Counted from the stretch's first letter, positions 1 through 9,833 are shown. The stretch is DNA of 34,774 bases from an uncultured Prevotella sp. (GCA_946184025.1 CAMHEA010000004.1:1-34774); one strand, 5' to 3'. Notes: generated from the letters alone by a model not told the origin. Numbers and translations: made by a program.

Positions 1-383
1 TGATTTTCAGGCGTTTAGCTGATATTTGGATTCGTTTTGTATAACGAAAATATAGATTCCACATGGGAGTTTTTATTCTAGATTTGCTTTTTTAAAAAGG
101 ATAAGTGAGGGTAGAATGAAGATAAAACGTCAGATTCTATTCCCCTGAGTTGCCCGATCGGTTGTCTTTTTGATTCCTGTATAAGATTCTGTCTGTATGT
201 GACTTTGGCTTTTTCTGTTTCCTCTGACTTGTATCAAAGGTTTGTCGGGGGCGTACCCTAAATAGTTCAGCTTCTTTGTAATGAGGGACTGAATGTGTAA
301 TAAGTGTGGCTGTTTTTGCAAAAAGAATACTGTCGTTTACCGAACGAAGCTCACTGTTTTTCAAGGTGAGGCTTAGTCGCAAC

Positions 384-492
384 AATTTTTAATTTATTAA
401 TTGAGAAAAAATAAATTAAAAATTCTCAAAAAATAAATTAAAAATTCAACACGCTGAGCCTCCTTTGCCAACTCGCTGATTTTCAGTGGGTT
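384..492 (-). repeat. Family-1 composite repeat, copy A: 46-nt leader (447-492, minus-oriented, CTGA-AAA-TCAG dyad) plus three 19-nt A/T-only cassettes (384-402, 406-424, 428-446) separated by GAG and CTC
   Basis: Direct reading: aatttttaatttattaatt-GAG-aaaaaataaattaaaaatt-CTC-aaaaaataaattaaaaatt. Same layout as the copies at 15641 and 34680. Confidence 0.85.
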
Positions 493-584
493 GCAAAGAA
501 GGTCCCAGCCGCCTTTCAGACGTCGTTTCCGGCGTGAAGGGCGGCTGGTGTATAAAGGGTGATTATCCCCGTCGGGGATTGTGA

Positions 585-1928
585 TTAGAAAACAAAGGAG
601 CGCAGCATCCAGTAGCTGATCATGCCGGCAAGGTAACCGGCAAAGGCTATGGGGGTGATGTGGCGCATGTACCAGCCAAAGCTGATTTTTTCCAGACCCA
701 TAACAACCACGCCGGCTGCACTGCCTATGATGAGCAGCGAGCCTCCAACGCCTGCGCAGTAGGCCAGCAACTGCCAGAAGATGCCGTCGACGGCCATGTC
801 GCCCGTGGGTGTTAAGGGATACATGCCCATGCATCCGGCTACAAGGGGAACGTTGTCGACGATGCTTGACAACACGCCTATGGCTCCAGTGACGAGATAA
901 TGGTTTCCGCCGCTGACGGTGTTGAGCCATTGTCCCATGGTAGTGAGCACGCCTATTTCTTCCAGGCATGCCACAGCCATGAGGATGCCAAGGAAAAAGA
1001 GGATGGTGGCCATGTCGATGCGGCTCAGCAGGTTGCTCACCCGTTTTTGCAAACCTCCTTGTTCTTTCTTTCGTGGGAGGTGTGCATAGAACAGTTCCGT
1101 TACAATCCATAGCAGACAGAGTACAAGCAGGATGCCCACATAGGGTGGCAGATGGGTGATGCTCTTGAATACCGGTACGAACATCAAACCTCCGACTCCG
1201 AGTGCAAAGATGACCTTGCGTTGCAGGGAAGTGAAATCGTCACTACCGGCACTGCTTTCTGATGTGCTTGGGGCTGCCAGATTTCCTTTTAGGGTGAACT
1301 GTAAGAGAAAGGCGGGCACACACATGGACAGAAGCGACGGCAAGAAGAGTTCCTTGATGACTCCTGCGGCCGTGATGAGGCTCATGTTCCATAGCATGAT
1401 GGTCGTAACGTCGCCAATGGGAGAGAAGGCTCCGCCAGAGTTGGCAGCGATGATGACCAAAGAGGCGTAGACGATGCGGTCGCTTTTCTCACTGACGAGC
1501 TTGCGCAGTATCATCACCATGACAATGCTGGTTGTCATGTTGTCAAGTATGGCAGAGAGGAAAAAACTCAGAAAGGCAATGCGCCATAGGAGCGACCGCT
1601 TGTTCTGGGTGCGGAGCATGTCGCGTACGAAGTTGAAACCGCCGTTCTGGTCAACGATTTCCACGATGGTCATCGCTCCCATGAGGAAGAACAGTGTGGT
1701 GGCTGTCGAGCCAAGGTGTTTCTCTATGACTTCGTTGACGGCCATGCTGAGGTTTTCTCCGCTTATGCCCGTGAGATATTCAGAAGGATTCAGCATGAAA
1801 AGTGTCCAACAGACAACCAGCATCAACAAAGCCACGGCGGCTTTGTTGACTTTGGTCAGACTTTCCAGTGCAATGCATGCGTAGCCTGTCAGGAAGACGG
1901 CTACAATAGCAATGGTCAGTAAACTCAT
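585..1928 (-). CDS. nhaD: NhaD-type Na+/H+ antiporter
   Basis: 447 aa hydrophobic protein with ArsB/NhaD-type motifs (FFLMGAMTIVEIVDQNGGF, FLSAILDNMTTSIVMVMILRKL, NSGGAFSPIGDVTTIMLW). Strong SD (aaaggagg) upstream of the ATG. Confidence 0.9.
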   Translation of the reverse strand: MSLLTIAIVAVFLTGYACIALESLTKVNKAAVALLMLVVCWTLFMLNPSEYLTGISGENLSMAVNEVIEKHLGSTATTLFFLMGAMTIVEIVDQNGGFNFVRDMLRTQNKRSLLWRIAFLSFFLSAILDNMTTSIVMVMILRKLVSEKSDRIVYASLVIIAANSGGAFSPIGDVTTIMLWNMSLITAAGVIKELFLPSLLSMCVPAFLLQFTLKGNLAAPSTSESSAGSDDFTSLQRKVIFALGVGGLMFVPVFKSITHLPPYVGILLVLCLLWIVTELFYAHLPRKKEQGGLQKRVSNLLSRIDMATILFFLGILMAVACLEEIGVLTTMGQWLNTVSGGNHYLVTGAIGVLSSIVDNVPLVAGCMGMYPLTPTGDMAVDGIFWQLLAYCAGVGGSLLIIGSAAGVVVMGLEKISFGWYMRHITPIAFAGYLAGMISYWMLRSFVF

Positions 1929-1943
1929 GGTATCGGTCCTCCT

Positions 1944-2339
1944 TTAGAAAAGTGAGCTGATGAGTTCGGCATCATGACCTTCGAAGAACCGTACGTCGGT
2001 AAGGGGCACATACTCGAAGTCGGAGTAGCCGAGAAGCTGAACCGCAGCAAACTGGTGGTCGCGAGAAATGGCTGCTTCAAGTCGGGTGGGACCCATGGTG
2101 GCCTTGGTAAGCCCCGTGTAGTTGGCGATGAGGTTCTCCAGTTGTCCATCGGGACATGCCAGCAGCTGCTTCAAGCTGCTGCTTTCGTCGGCGGTGTAGT
2201 CTTGCCGGAAAGCATCCATCGTACTCTGGGTGGGTGTGTACACGGCGGTTGTTGAAAGACCGAAGAATGTTCGTTTGATATTGATGCGTTGGTCGGCAGA
2301 CAGCTCTTTTGCCATCTGCAATGATTTGATATTTGCCAT
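1944..2339 (-). CDS. conserved hypothetical protein, 131 aa
   Basis: Complete ATG-to-stop ORF immediately upstream of and co-oriented with nhaD; no recognised domain. Confidence 0.7.
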   Translation of the reverse strand: MANIKSLQMAKELSADQRINIKRTFFGLSTTAVYTPTQSTMDAFRQDYTADESSSLKQLLACPDGQLENLIANYTGLTKATMGPTRLEAAISRDHQFAAVQLLGYSDFEYVPLTDVRFFEGHDAELISSLF

Positions 2340-2498
2340 TGTTTATTTTGTTTCTTTCTTGTTGATAAATGAATGCAAAACCCAGACCGCTTCCTCGATG
2401 ATACTGCGGGAGGAACGGGTTGAGCTTGCTTGAATATAAAAATAGTTGGCAGCTCTTTCTCTGCGAAGAAAAAGGACTGATGGGAAAAGAAAGAAACG

Positions 2499-2969
2499 CT
2501 AACGAAGGATGCGTCTCAGCGCATAGATGTAATAAGCGCATGAGACGACGGTCTGGAAAGGAGCTGACAACAGGCAGAACCTTCCGCCGTAGTGTTTTCT
2601 TTTTGTTGTTTTTTGATTGGAGAGTTTGGATAGTTGGGTGGTAGTTCGGCTTTTGGATGAACCGTATGAGGGTAGAAGCCGTTGTGGACGTGAGCTGTTG
2701 AGGCGGTAGTTTTCCTGTCCGTTGGTCAGGATGGCCAGCGGCTGGGGCTGTTCCGACAAGTCCTCATGATGCAGTCTGTCTTTGGGCCTTGCTGAGTGGG
2801 AAGCGCTCTCTTCACATTTTGCTTCCTCACGATTCGAATGATAAAAGCGTGCTTCTTGTTGCTCGCACCAAAGGAATCTCCCTTCGCCTTTCACACACTT
2901 CAAATCCTCGCCCCAGCATGTGGCTGCCAGGGCGAAGGTTAAAAAGAGTATGTGTACAAAACGTTTCAC
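2499..2969 (-). CDS. putative small exported protein (about 156 aa, GTG start) with C-terminal YYIYALRRILR
   Basis: VKRFVHILFLTFALAATCWGEDLKC is signal-peptide-like; starts 15 nt after the pepD stop in an otherwise empty 0.6 kb gap. The supplied ORF 2499..3248 is the same frame over-extended into antisense pepD. Confidence 0.5.
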   Translation of the reverse strand: MKRFVHILFLTFALAATCWGEDLKCVKGEGRFLWCEQQEARFYHSNREEAKCEESASHSARPKDRLHHEDLSEQPQPLAILTNGQENYRLNSSRPQRLLPSYGSSKSRTTTQLSKLSNQKTTKRKHYGGRFCLLSAPFQTVVSCAYYIYALRRILR

Positions 2970-2983
2970 AGTGCAGTATGTCT

Positions 2984-4440
2984 TTACTTTTCGGGCATTT
3001 CCTCCAAAGCCTGACGCAGCAGGTTCCAGAACGGTTCGATGGTGGCGATGAGGCAACGCTCGGTGGTGGTATGCGGCGACCGCATCGTGGGGCCGAGCGA
3101 AACCACGTCGAGATGAGGATACTTGCCAAGGATGACGGAACACTCCAGGCCGGCGTGGTCTACTTCCACGGTGCCGTCCGTGCCGTTTTGCTCCTTGTAG
3201 ACGCGTAGCAGGTGGTGCAGGGTTTCGCTGTCGGGGTTGGGGTCCCATCCACCGTAGCTGCCGGCGGTCTCCACTTTCATGCCGGCCATGTTGAAACAGC
3301 TCTCCAAGGTCTTCACGATGTAGTCCTTCATGTCCTCGCGGCTGGAGCGGGCAAGGATTTGTATGACGGCCTTTCCGGCTTCGATGTCGATGATGGCAAG
3401 GTTGCTGGAGGTTTCGACGACATCGGGATAGACGGGAATCATGCGTACCACGCCGTCGTGGCAGGCGTAGATGGCATTGATGAGGTTGTCTTGAATCTCT
3501 ACTGGCACTTCCGTTGCGGGTGTGTCAGTGGGTTCGGTAAAGAATTCGATGCCGCTTTCGATAGTCTTGAACTCGTCGGTGAAGTCCGCTTTCCAGTCTT
3601 CTACGAGTTCTTTGAGTGCTTCCACGTTCTCTTTCGGCAGTGTCAGCACCACTTCGGCCTTGAACGGGATGGCATTGCGCATGTTTCCGCCATGCCATGA
3701 AGCCAGGCGAGCCTCACATTCTTCTACGGCTTCGCGAACGAAACGTACCATCAGCTTGTTGGCGTTGCCGCGTCCTTCGTGGATCTCCAGTCCGCTGTGG
3801 CCGCCGCGCAGTCCTTTGAGCGTCACTCTGACGGCTACGTCTTCTTGATCGGTCTCTGCTTCCTTGTAGTCGAGCGTTGCGGTCACGTCGATGCCGCCTG
3901 CCGACCCGATGACAAACTTGCCCCAAGTCTCTGAGTCCAGGTTCAGCAGGATGTCGCCGTGCAGTTCTCCTTCTGGAAGGTCGTTGGCTCCGTACATGCC
4001 TGTTTCCTCGTCGGCAGTGATGAGTGCCTCTACGGGGCCGTGCTGCATGTCTTTCGATTCCATGACGGCCATGATGGCAGCTACGCCCATGCCGTTGTCG
4101 GCTCCGAGCGTGGTTCCTTTGGCCTTGACCCATTCTCCGTCAATCCATGGCTGGATGGGGTCGGTCTCGAAGTTATGTGTTGATTCCGGTGTTTTCTGGG
4201 GCACCATGTCCATGTGTGCTTGCAGGATGACACCTTTGCGGTTCTCCATTCCTGGTGTGGCAGGTTTGCGCATGACGATATTTCCGGCCGGATCCTTGAA
4301 GGCTTCCACGCCAGCTTGTGCGGCGAAGTCAAGCAAGAACTGCTGTACTTTGGCCAGATGTCCGCTCGGACGCGGTACTTGTGTCAGTGCATCGAAGTTT
4401 TTCCAGATGCAGGTCGGCTGTAGTTTTTTGATTTCACTCA
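2984..4440 (-). CDS. pepD: aminoacyl-histidine dipeptidase (beta-Ala-His dipeptidase, M20 family)
   Basis: PepD-like HAHMDMVPQKTPESTHNFETDPI, TLGADNGMGVAAIMAVME, TADEETGMYGA, LRGGHSGLEIHEGRGNANK. Start chosen at MSEIKK. Confidence 0.93.
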
Positions 4441-4553
4441 TAGTTGTTTGTTTTTCGAGGAGCGAGGAGTGAGGGGCAGGGGAGTGACGTTCGTTATTCC
4501 GGTTGCATCTCATTTCAGGCTCACTGGGTTAGTAATTGATGATGTTTTTGAAA

Positions 4554-5567
4554 TTAATGATCTCCATAATCCTTGATGCCCGTTTGGCGGGAACTCACTG
4601 CCAACGCTCCCCACGCATAGATGCCCAGCAGGATGACGAGGAGCGTCTGTATGGTGTGGACGATGAGCACGAAGTAGAGGGCTTGATGGTCGGCTACGCC
4701 ATAGAGGATGAGCATGGTCTTGACGGCAAAATGCCACGGACCGGCTCCGTTGGGTGTGGGAACGATGACGGCTATGCTGCCTACGACGAACGAGACGAGG
4801 GCGCAGGTGAATCCCAGGTTGGCCGTGAAGTCAAAGCAGAAGAACGTCAGGTAGTAGTGGAGGAAGTAACAGCCCCAAATGCCGACAGAGTAGAATAGAA
4901 ACCGTGGGATGTTTTTCACCTTCCGCAGCGACATCACTCCTTGCCAAATGGCATTGATGGTTTCCTTCACCTTATTATATATAGCCAGCTTCCGCACCAC
5001 CAGCCACGCCAAGATGCCGACGGAGACAGCGCAGACGGCTGTGACCAGCCATCCGGCGGTGGTGAATCCGTGCAGGATGTCATTGAAACGAGTGCCTGTC
5101 TGTGAGAAAAAGGTGTTGAAAACGCGTACCTGCATGACAAAGGCGACGGCCGTGATGAGCAGCATCAGCAGCGTGTCGACGGCACGTTCGGTCACGACGG
5201 TGCCCAGTGCCTTGGGAAACGAAATGCCGTCGTAGCGTTTCAATACGCCGCATCGTGCCACTTCTCCCACGCGAGGGATGATGAGACTGACGGCGTAGGA
5301 TAGGAACACGGCGTTGATGCTGGTTGATGTGCGAGGCTTTTCACCGATGGGTTCGAGTGTTTGCTTCCACCGCCATCCCCTGAACATCTGTGCCAGGATA
5401 CCGAAGGGGAACGACAGCAGCATCCACGTCCAATTCATCTGGTGCATCAGGACCTGACGGATGCTCCCAAAGTCGAAATCGCGGTACATCCAATAGAGGA
5501 TGGCACTGCCGAGAATCATCGGCAGGGCTATCTTGGCTATTTGGTTGCAGATGCGTTTCGTTTCCAT
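4554..5567 (-). CDS. lysylphosphatidylglycerol synthase TM region / UPF0104 flippase-like membrane protein
   Basis: 337 aa polytopic protein with PRVGEVARCGVLKRYDGISFPKALGTVVTERAVD and PTPNGAGPWHFAVK, characteristic of the LPG_synthase_TM family. Confidence 0.85.
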   Translation of the reverse strand: METKRICNQIAKIALPMILGSAILYWMYRDFDFGSIRQVLMHQMNWTWMLLSFPFGILAQMFRGWRWKQTLEPIGEKPRTSTSINAVFLSYAVSLIIPRVGEVARCGVLKRYDGISFPKALGTVVTERAVDTLLMLLITAVAFVMQVRVFNTFFSQTGTRFNDILHGFTTAGWLVTAVCAVSVGILAWLVVRKLAIYNKVKETINAIWQGVMSLRKVKNIPRFLFYSVGIWGCYFLHYYLTFFCFDFTANLGFTCALVSFVVGSIAVIVPTPNGAGPWHFAVKTMLILYGVADHQALYFVLIVHTIQTLLVILLGIYAWGALAVSSRQTGIKDYGDH

Positions 5568-5702
5568 ATGCTCTGCAAAGGTAGTAAAAAAGTTTAGAGT
5601 ATGATGGTGCCGGCTGGTAGTTTTTTGTTTTTTTGCATATCCTTGCTATTATTCAAAAAAACTTCCCCTTCCTGTTTTTGATTTGCTCTTTGCCGAGCAT
5701 TT

Positions 5703-6548
5703 CTATTTATAGCCATACACAAGTCCGTATTTCTCATGGAGTCGTCGAAGCGAACCGTCTGTCTTCATCTGGGCAATGATGGCATTGACAAGGGCGAGGA
5801 GATCATCCTGCCCCTTGCGCATCAGTATGCCGATTTCTCCGTGTGTGAAGGGGGCATCTAACAACGGGGCTGCAAGGTTCGGGTTGTTCTGTACATACCA
5901 TGGGGCTTCGGTAATCTCGGTTATCATTACGTCGGCATTGCCTTCGGCCACTTGCGAGGGGATTTCCTCGTTCTTCTGCCAGACGATGATGGTGGCATGG
6001 GGCAGGTTCTCATTGGCAAATTTCTCATTCAGTCCGCCAGGATTTACCATCACGCGCACTTCTGGCTTGTCTATATCTGTCAGCGACTGGTAGCGGTCTT
6101 TCTCGTTTGCGCGACAAAGAATTGTCTTGCCATTGACCAGATAGCCGTCGCTCATTAGCATGGTTTCCTTGCGGGTATCCGTGATGGTGATGCCGCCGAT
6201 GGCAAAGTCGAAGGTCTGCGGTTCCGTCAGCACGTCGGTAGTCAGCGTGGGCCATGAGGTCTGCACAAACTCGACAGCTACACCCATTTGCTCTGCTATC
6301 TTCTCTGCCATTTCAATACCAAATCCCCAATAGTCACCATTGCTTTCTTTGTAGGAAAGCGGTCGGTAGTCGCCCGTGGTTCCTACCTGCAATTTGCCAT
6401 GCACAACAATGCGCTCAATGGTAGGCTGGTTTTCTGACGGATCATCATCATTTGTCGTGCATGCTGCAAATGAGGTCATGCCGCAGACGGTAAGAATGGC
6501 GGCAAGTATCCAAACTGATTTCATGTTCTTTTGTATTTCTGTTTTCAT
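5703..6548 (-). CDS. periplasmic solute-binding-fold lipoprotein, PheC (cyclohexadienyl dehydratase)-like
   Basis: N-terminal signal with Cys (FAACTTNDDD). GTTGDYRPLSY, FVQTSWPTLTTD, FAIGGITITDTRK and NPGGLNEKFANENLP are PheC-like. Confidence 0.75.
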   Translation of the reverse strand: MKTEIQKNMKSVWILAAILTVCGMTSFAACTTNDDDPSENQPTIERIVVHGKLQVGTTGDYRPLSYKESNGDYWGFGIEMAEKIAEQMGVAVEFVQTSWPTLTTDVLTEPQTFDFAIGGITITDTRKETMLMSDGYLVNGKTILCRANEKDRYQSLTDIDKPEVRVMVNPGGLNEKFANENLPHATIIVWQKNEEIPSQVAEGNADVMITEITEAPWYVQNNPNLAAPLLDAPFTHGEIGILMRKGQDDLLALVNAIIAQMKTDGSLRRLHEKYGLVYGYK

Positions 6549-6562
6549 TTTCTAAGATGCAA

Positions 6563-7372
6563 TCAACCGAAAAACTTCTCTGTGTTAAACCAGACTACGG
6601 CGATAGTAAAAGCGAGGAATATCAGACCGAATCCGACGACCAGGCAAGTGGCAAGTCGCCAAAGCGTGCCAAACCATCCGTAACCAAAGAGTTGTCTGTA
6701 GGTCAAGACGTAACAGACGGGGAACAAGATGTTAAGCCACACGGTTGTCAGTTGGGCAATCGTGTCTATCAGTAGGGTGAGAGTTGCCATAAACACTTGA
6801 AGATAGAATCCTTCGGGTAAGTTATGCCGGGGGGAGCGCGGTGCGTGCCGGAAGAAAAGCCAAGTAGGGAGGATAAAGAAGGCCATAAAGAGCAGCGTAC
6901 TCCAAGCCGTGTTCGCTTCCATCCATGTCACTAATGGGTTCATAAAGGCTAACTGGCCCATAAAGACCTCTGCTTCAGCACGCTCTGATGGCCAGCCGTA
7001 GAGTATATGGTGTAGCCGGATGGCCAATACGTTGGCAATGGCCACGATGAACAGCATTTTCACTGGCGGAAACGAAACCTGACGTTTGCCGCGGATATAG
7101 TCGCGGATCATGTAGCCTGGTCGCAGTATCAGCTGAACCAGCGAAAAACTCAGTGAGCGGGAGTCCATTCCCCAAAGGATCAGGATGCCCTGCCTCACCG
7201 TTTGCCAGCCGATAGCCCCTACTCCGGCTTGTTGGCCGCAGCGGGGGCAGAAGTTGTCATTGAACTCTGTGCCGCAGTTGGCACATCGGGTGGTGTGCTT
7301 ACTGTGGTTTGTATAGTCAAAAGGATTCTCTTGCCAATCCCTGAAGCGTCGGTACTGCTCTTTCAGATTCAT
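6563..7372 (-). CDS. DUF3667 domain membrane protein with N-terminal zinc ribbon
   Basis: CANCGTEFNDNFCPRCGQQAG followed by multiple TM helices. Start chosen at MNLKEQYRR. Confidence 0.8.
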   Translation of the reverse strand: MNLKEQYRRFRDWQENPFDYTNHSKHTTRCANCGTEFNDNFCPRCGQQAGVGAIGWQTVRQGILILWGMDSRSLSFSLVQLILRPGYMIRDYIRGKRQVSFPPVKMLFIVAIANVLAIRLHHILYGWPSERAEAEVFMGQLAFMNPLVTWMEANTAWSTLLFMAFFILPTWLFFRHAPRSPRHNLPEGFYLQVFMATLTLLIDTIAQLTTVWLNILFPVCYVLTYRQLFGYGWFGTLWRLATCLVVGFGLIFLAFTIAVVWFNTEKFFG

Positions 7373-7787
7373 ATTGCTCTTTATTGTGCCAAAAGATCTT
7401 TGTGAAAGAAGATTGAAAGTGAGATTCAGGTCTTTTATCACCATCCGCCACCTTCTCGCTGAGGTTCTTGGAATATCCAACCATCATCCAAAAGATGGTT
7501 GTCATTATGTGATTATATATGCCTGTTCTGCTGCCCCATATCCTGTCTATTCGTGCACAAAATCCGGATACAAAGGTAAGCATATTTGTTGAAAATAGAT
7601 GTTTCAATCATTGTTTTGTGCCATATTTTTCGGAAAAACAGGGCTAAGTTCAAGAATGAATTGCCATTTTACAATGAATTTTAATGAAGAGAGAAGTGTA
7701 AAATCCGCGTATCTGTTTTTGTTTTTTCCCATTATTCTTGTCGTGTCCTTATTTTCCATGCAAGCTGCGTTAATCTTCCAAAATTGC

Positions 7788-7818
7788 TTTGTTATCTTAC
7801 CGAATCATCGTATCTTTG
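7788..7818 (+). promoter_or_regulatory. Bacteroidota sigma-ABfr promoter for rsmA
   Basis: TTTG (7788-7791)-N19-TATCTTTG (7811-7818), 23 nt upstream of the ATG at 7842. Confidence 0.75.
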
Positions 7819-7841
7819 TGGTCGGAAAAAGAAGAAAGCGC

Positions 7842-8663
7842 ATGAGACAAGTAAAGCCGAAGAAAAATCTGGGACAGCATTTCCTGACCGACCTGGGAGT
7901 AGCCCGCCGCATTGCCGACACGGTGGATGCGTGCCCTGACATTCCCGTATTGGAAATCGGACCGGGCATGGGGGTGCTTACGCAGTACCTCGTCACCAAG
8001 CCGCGGGAGGTGAAAGCCGTAGAGATTGACCGTGAGAGCGTACAATATCTGAACGAAGCCTTTCCCCAGCTGCGCGACAACATCATTGGGGAGGACTTCC
8101 TCCGCATGGACTTGGATCGTATTTTCGATGGTCGGAAGTTTGTCCTGACGGGCAACTATCCTTATGACATCTCCTCGCAGATCTTTTTCAAGATGCTTGA
8201 TAACAAGGAACTGATACCCTGTTGTACGGGAATGATCCAGCGGGAGGTGGCTCTGCGCATGGCCGCCGAGCCCGGCAACAAGCAGTATGGCATCCTTTCC
8301 GTGCTCATGCAGGCATGGTATGATGTGGAATATTTGTTCACGGTTGATGAAACGGTGTTCAATCCGCCGCCCAAGGTGAAGTCGGCTGTCATCCGCATGA
8401 CGCGCAATGGCGTGCAAGACTTGGGGTGTGACTGGCCTTTGTTCCGCAGGCTGGTGAAGACCGTGTTCAATCAACGTCGCAAGATGCTTCGCGTGTCGCT
8501 CCGGCAGCTGTTCCAGCAGGGACAGCCTGCACCCAGTTTCTATGAGCAGGAGATGATGACAAAACGGCCGGAGCAGCTCTCCATCCGTCAATTTGTAGAA
8601 CTGACGAATCTCGTGGAGGCCGAATTGTCACGTCAGGCGGCTCAGGAAAAAACGCAGGCATAA
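7842..8663 (+). CDS. rsmA: 16S rRNA (adenine1518/1519-N6)-dimethyltransferase
   Basis: KPKKNLGQHFLTD, VLEIGPGMGVLTQYL, LTGNYPYDISSQIFFKML, FNPPPKVKSAVI. Confidence 0.95.
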   Translation: MRQVKPKKNLGQHFLTDLGVARRIADTVDACPDIPVLEIGPGMGVLTQYLVTKPREVKAVEIDRESVQYLNEAFPQLRDNIIGEDFLRMDLDRIFDGRKFVLTGNYPYDISSQIFFKMLDNKELIPCCTGMIQREVALRMAAEPGNKQYGILSVLMQAWYDVEYLFTVDETVFNPPPKVKSAVIRMTRNGVQDLGCDWPLFRRLVKTVFNQRRKMLRVSLRQLFQQGQPAPSFYEQEMMTKRPEQLSIRQFVELTNLVEAELSRQAAQEKTQA

Positions 8664-8702
8664 CCCTCTTTTTCTTGGCTCGCGGAGGAAGAATCAACGC
8701 TT

Positions 8703-9833
8703 TTATTTTAGATTTTCCTTGAAAAAGGCTTCTAACTTATCCCATGGAATGAGGTTCTTTGGTTCGCCCTTACCTGTCAATTCGGTATATCCACCGTCAT
8801 AGAGGTCGCAATGGGTGGCTCCGGGGATGATGAGCAATTCTTTGTTCTCTGGATTGGGATTGGGCTTGCCTACAACGCTATATCCCTCAGCTTTACCTTC
8901 CACCATATATTGATAGGCAGCTTCACCGAAATAGCGTGAGTGAGCCTTTTCGCCGTGCATGATGAGGACGGCAGAACGGATCTCATTGATGTAGTAGAGG
9001 AAGCGGGCGTTGGCGTAGGCCTGAGTGCCGATGGCGCGCCAGCCATCGTTTGAGTTGCCGCTACGCTTGTGGTAGCCGCGCTCAGTGATGTAGTAGTCGT
9101 AGTAATCCTTCACGAACTGAGGTGCATCGGCAGGTAACGGATTCACCACTCCGCCCGCCATTGCCGTCGGGTCGGCGAGTCGCTGCTTGGCCATTGTCTC
9201 ACGGGCAGCATGGCGGTCGGGCTCATTGTCGTTGACATCGAAATAGCCATTGCCGCTGACGCGGGTCATGTCGTACATCGTACTGACTACCGTAGCCTTG
9301 ATGCGAGGGTCGGCAGCGGTAGCATTGAGGGCAATGCCGCCCCATCCGCAAATGCCGATGATGCCGATTCGTTCTGCATCTACATTTTCCTGTTTTGCGA
9401 GGAAGTCAACAGCGGCCATGAAATCCTCAGTATTGATGTCGGGTGATGCCGTGCGACGAGGTTCACCGCTACTTTCGCCGGTGTAGGAGGGGTCGAAGGC
9501 CAAGGCCATGAAACCGCGTTCAGCCATCTTCATGGCATAGAGACCGCTCGATTGTTCCTTGGTGGCTCCAAAGGGACCGCTCACGGCGATGGCTGCCAGC
9601 TTGCCTTTGGCCTCTTTAGGTGTGTAGAGGTCGGCCGCGAGCGTCAACCCGTATTGTGTTTCAAACGTCACCTTACGGTGGCTTACTTTGTTGCTTAGCG
9701 GGAATACCTTGTCCCACTCTTGCGTTAATTCTAACTTTTGCATACTCTTCTCTTCTATTTTAGTTTGCTTACTTTCTGCGCAAGCCGTCAACACTCCGGC
9801 TACGAGCATTGCCACAAATAATACGTTCTTCAT
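8703..9833 (-). CDS. alpha/beta hydrolase (dienelactone hydrolase/YcjY-like), probable lipoprotein
   Basis: Lipoprotein-like signal (VLTACAES). GICGWGGIALNATAADPRIKA nucleophile elbow, ATHCDLYDGG C-terminal His region. Confidence 0.85.
   Translation of the reverse strand: MKNVLFVAMLVAGVLTACAESKQTKIEEKSMQKLELTQEWDKVFPLSNKVSHRKVTFETQYGLTLAADLYTPKEAKGKLAAIAVSGPFGATKEQSSGLYAMKMAERGFMALAFDPSYTGESSGEPRRTASPDINTEDFMAAVDFLAKQENVDAERIGIIGICGWGGIALNATAADPRIKATVVSTMYDMTRVSGNGYFDVNDNEPDRHAARETMAKQRLADPTAMAGGVVNPLPADAPQFVKDYYDYYITERGYHKRSGNSNDGWRAIGTQAYANARFLYYINEIRSAVLIMHGEKAHSRYFGEAAYQYMVEGKAEGYSVVGKPNPNPENKELLIIPGATHCDLYDGGYTELTGKGEPKNLIPWDKLEAFFKENLK

Noticed and set aside
130-385. Short minus-strand ORFs at the left edge (63 and 82 aa)
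   Set aside because: Overlapping frames in AT-rich intergenic DNA, no domain or signal features, one running into repeat copy A.
397-1110. 237-aa minus-strand ORF overlapping nhaD
   Set aside because: Out-of-frame, His/Arg-rich translation of the nhaD 3' region running into the A/T repeat.
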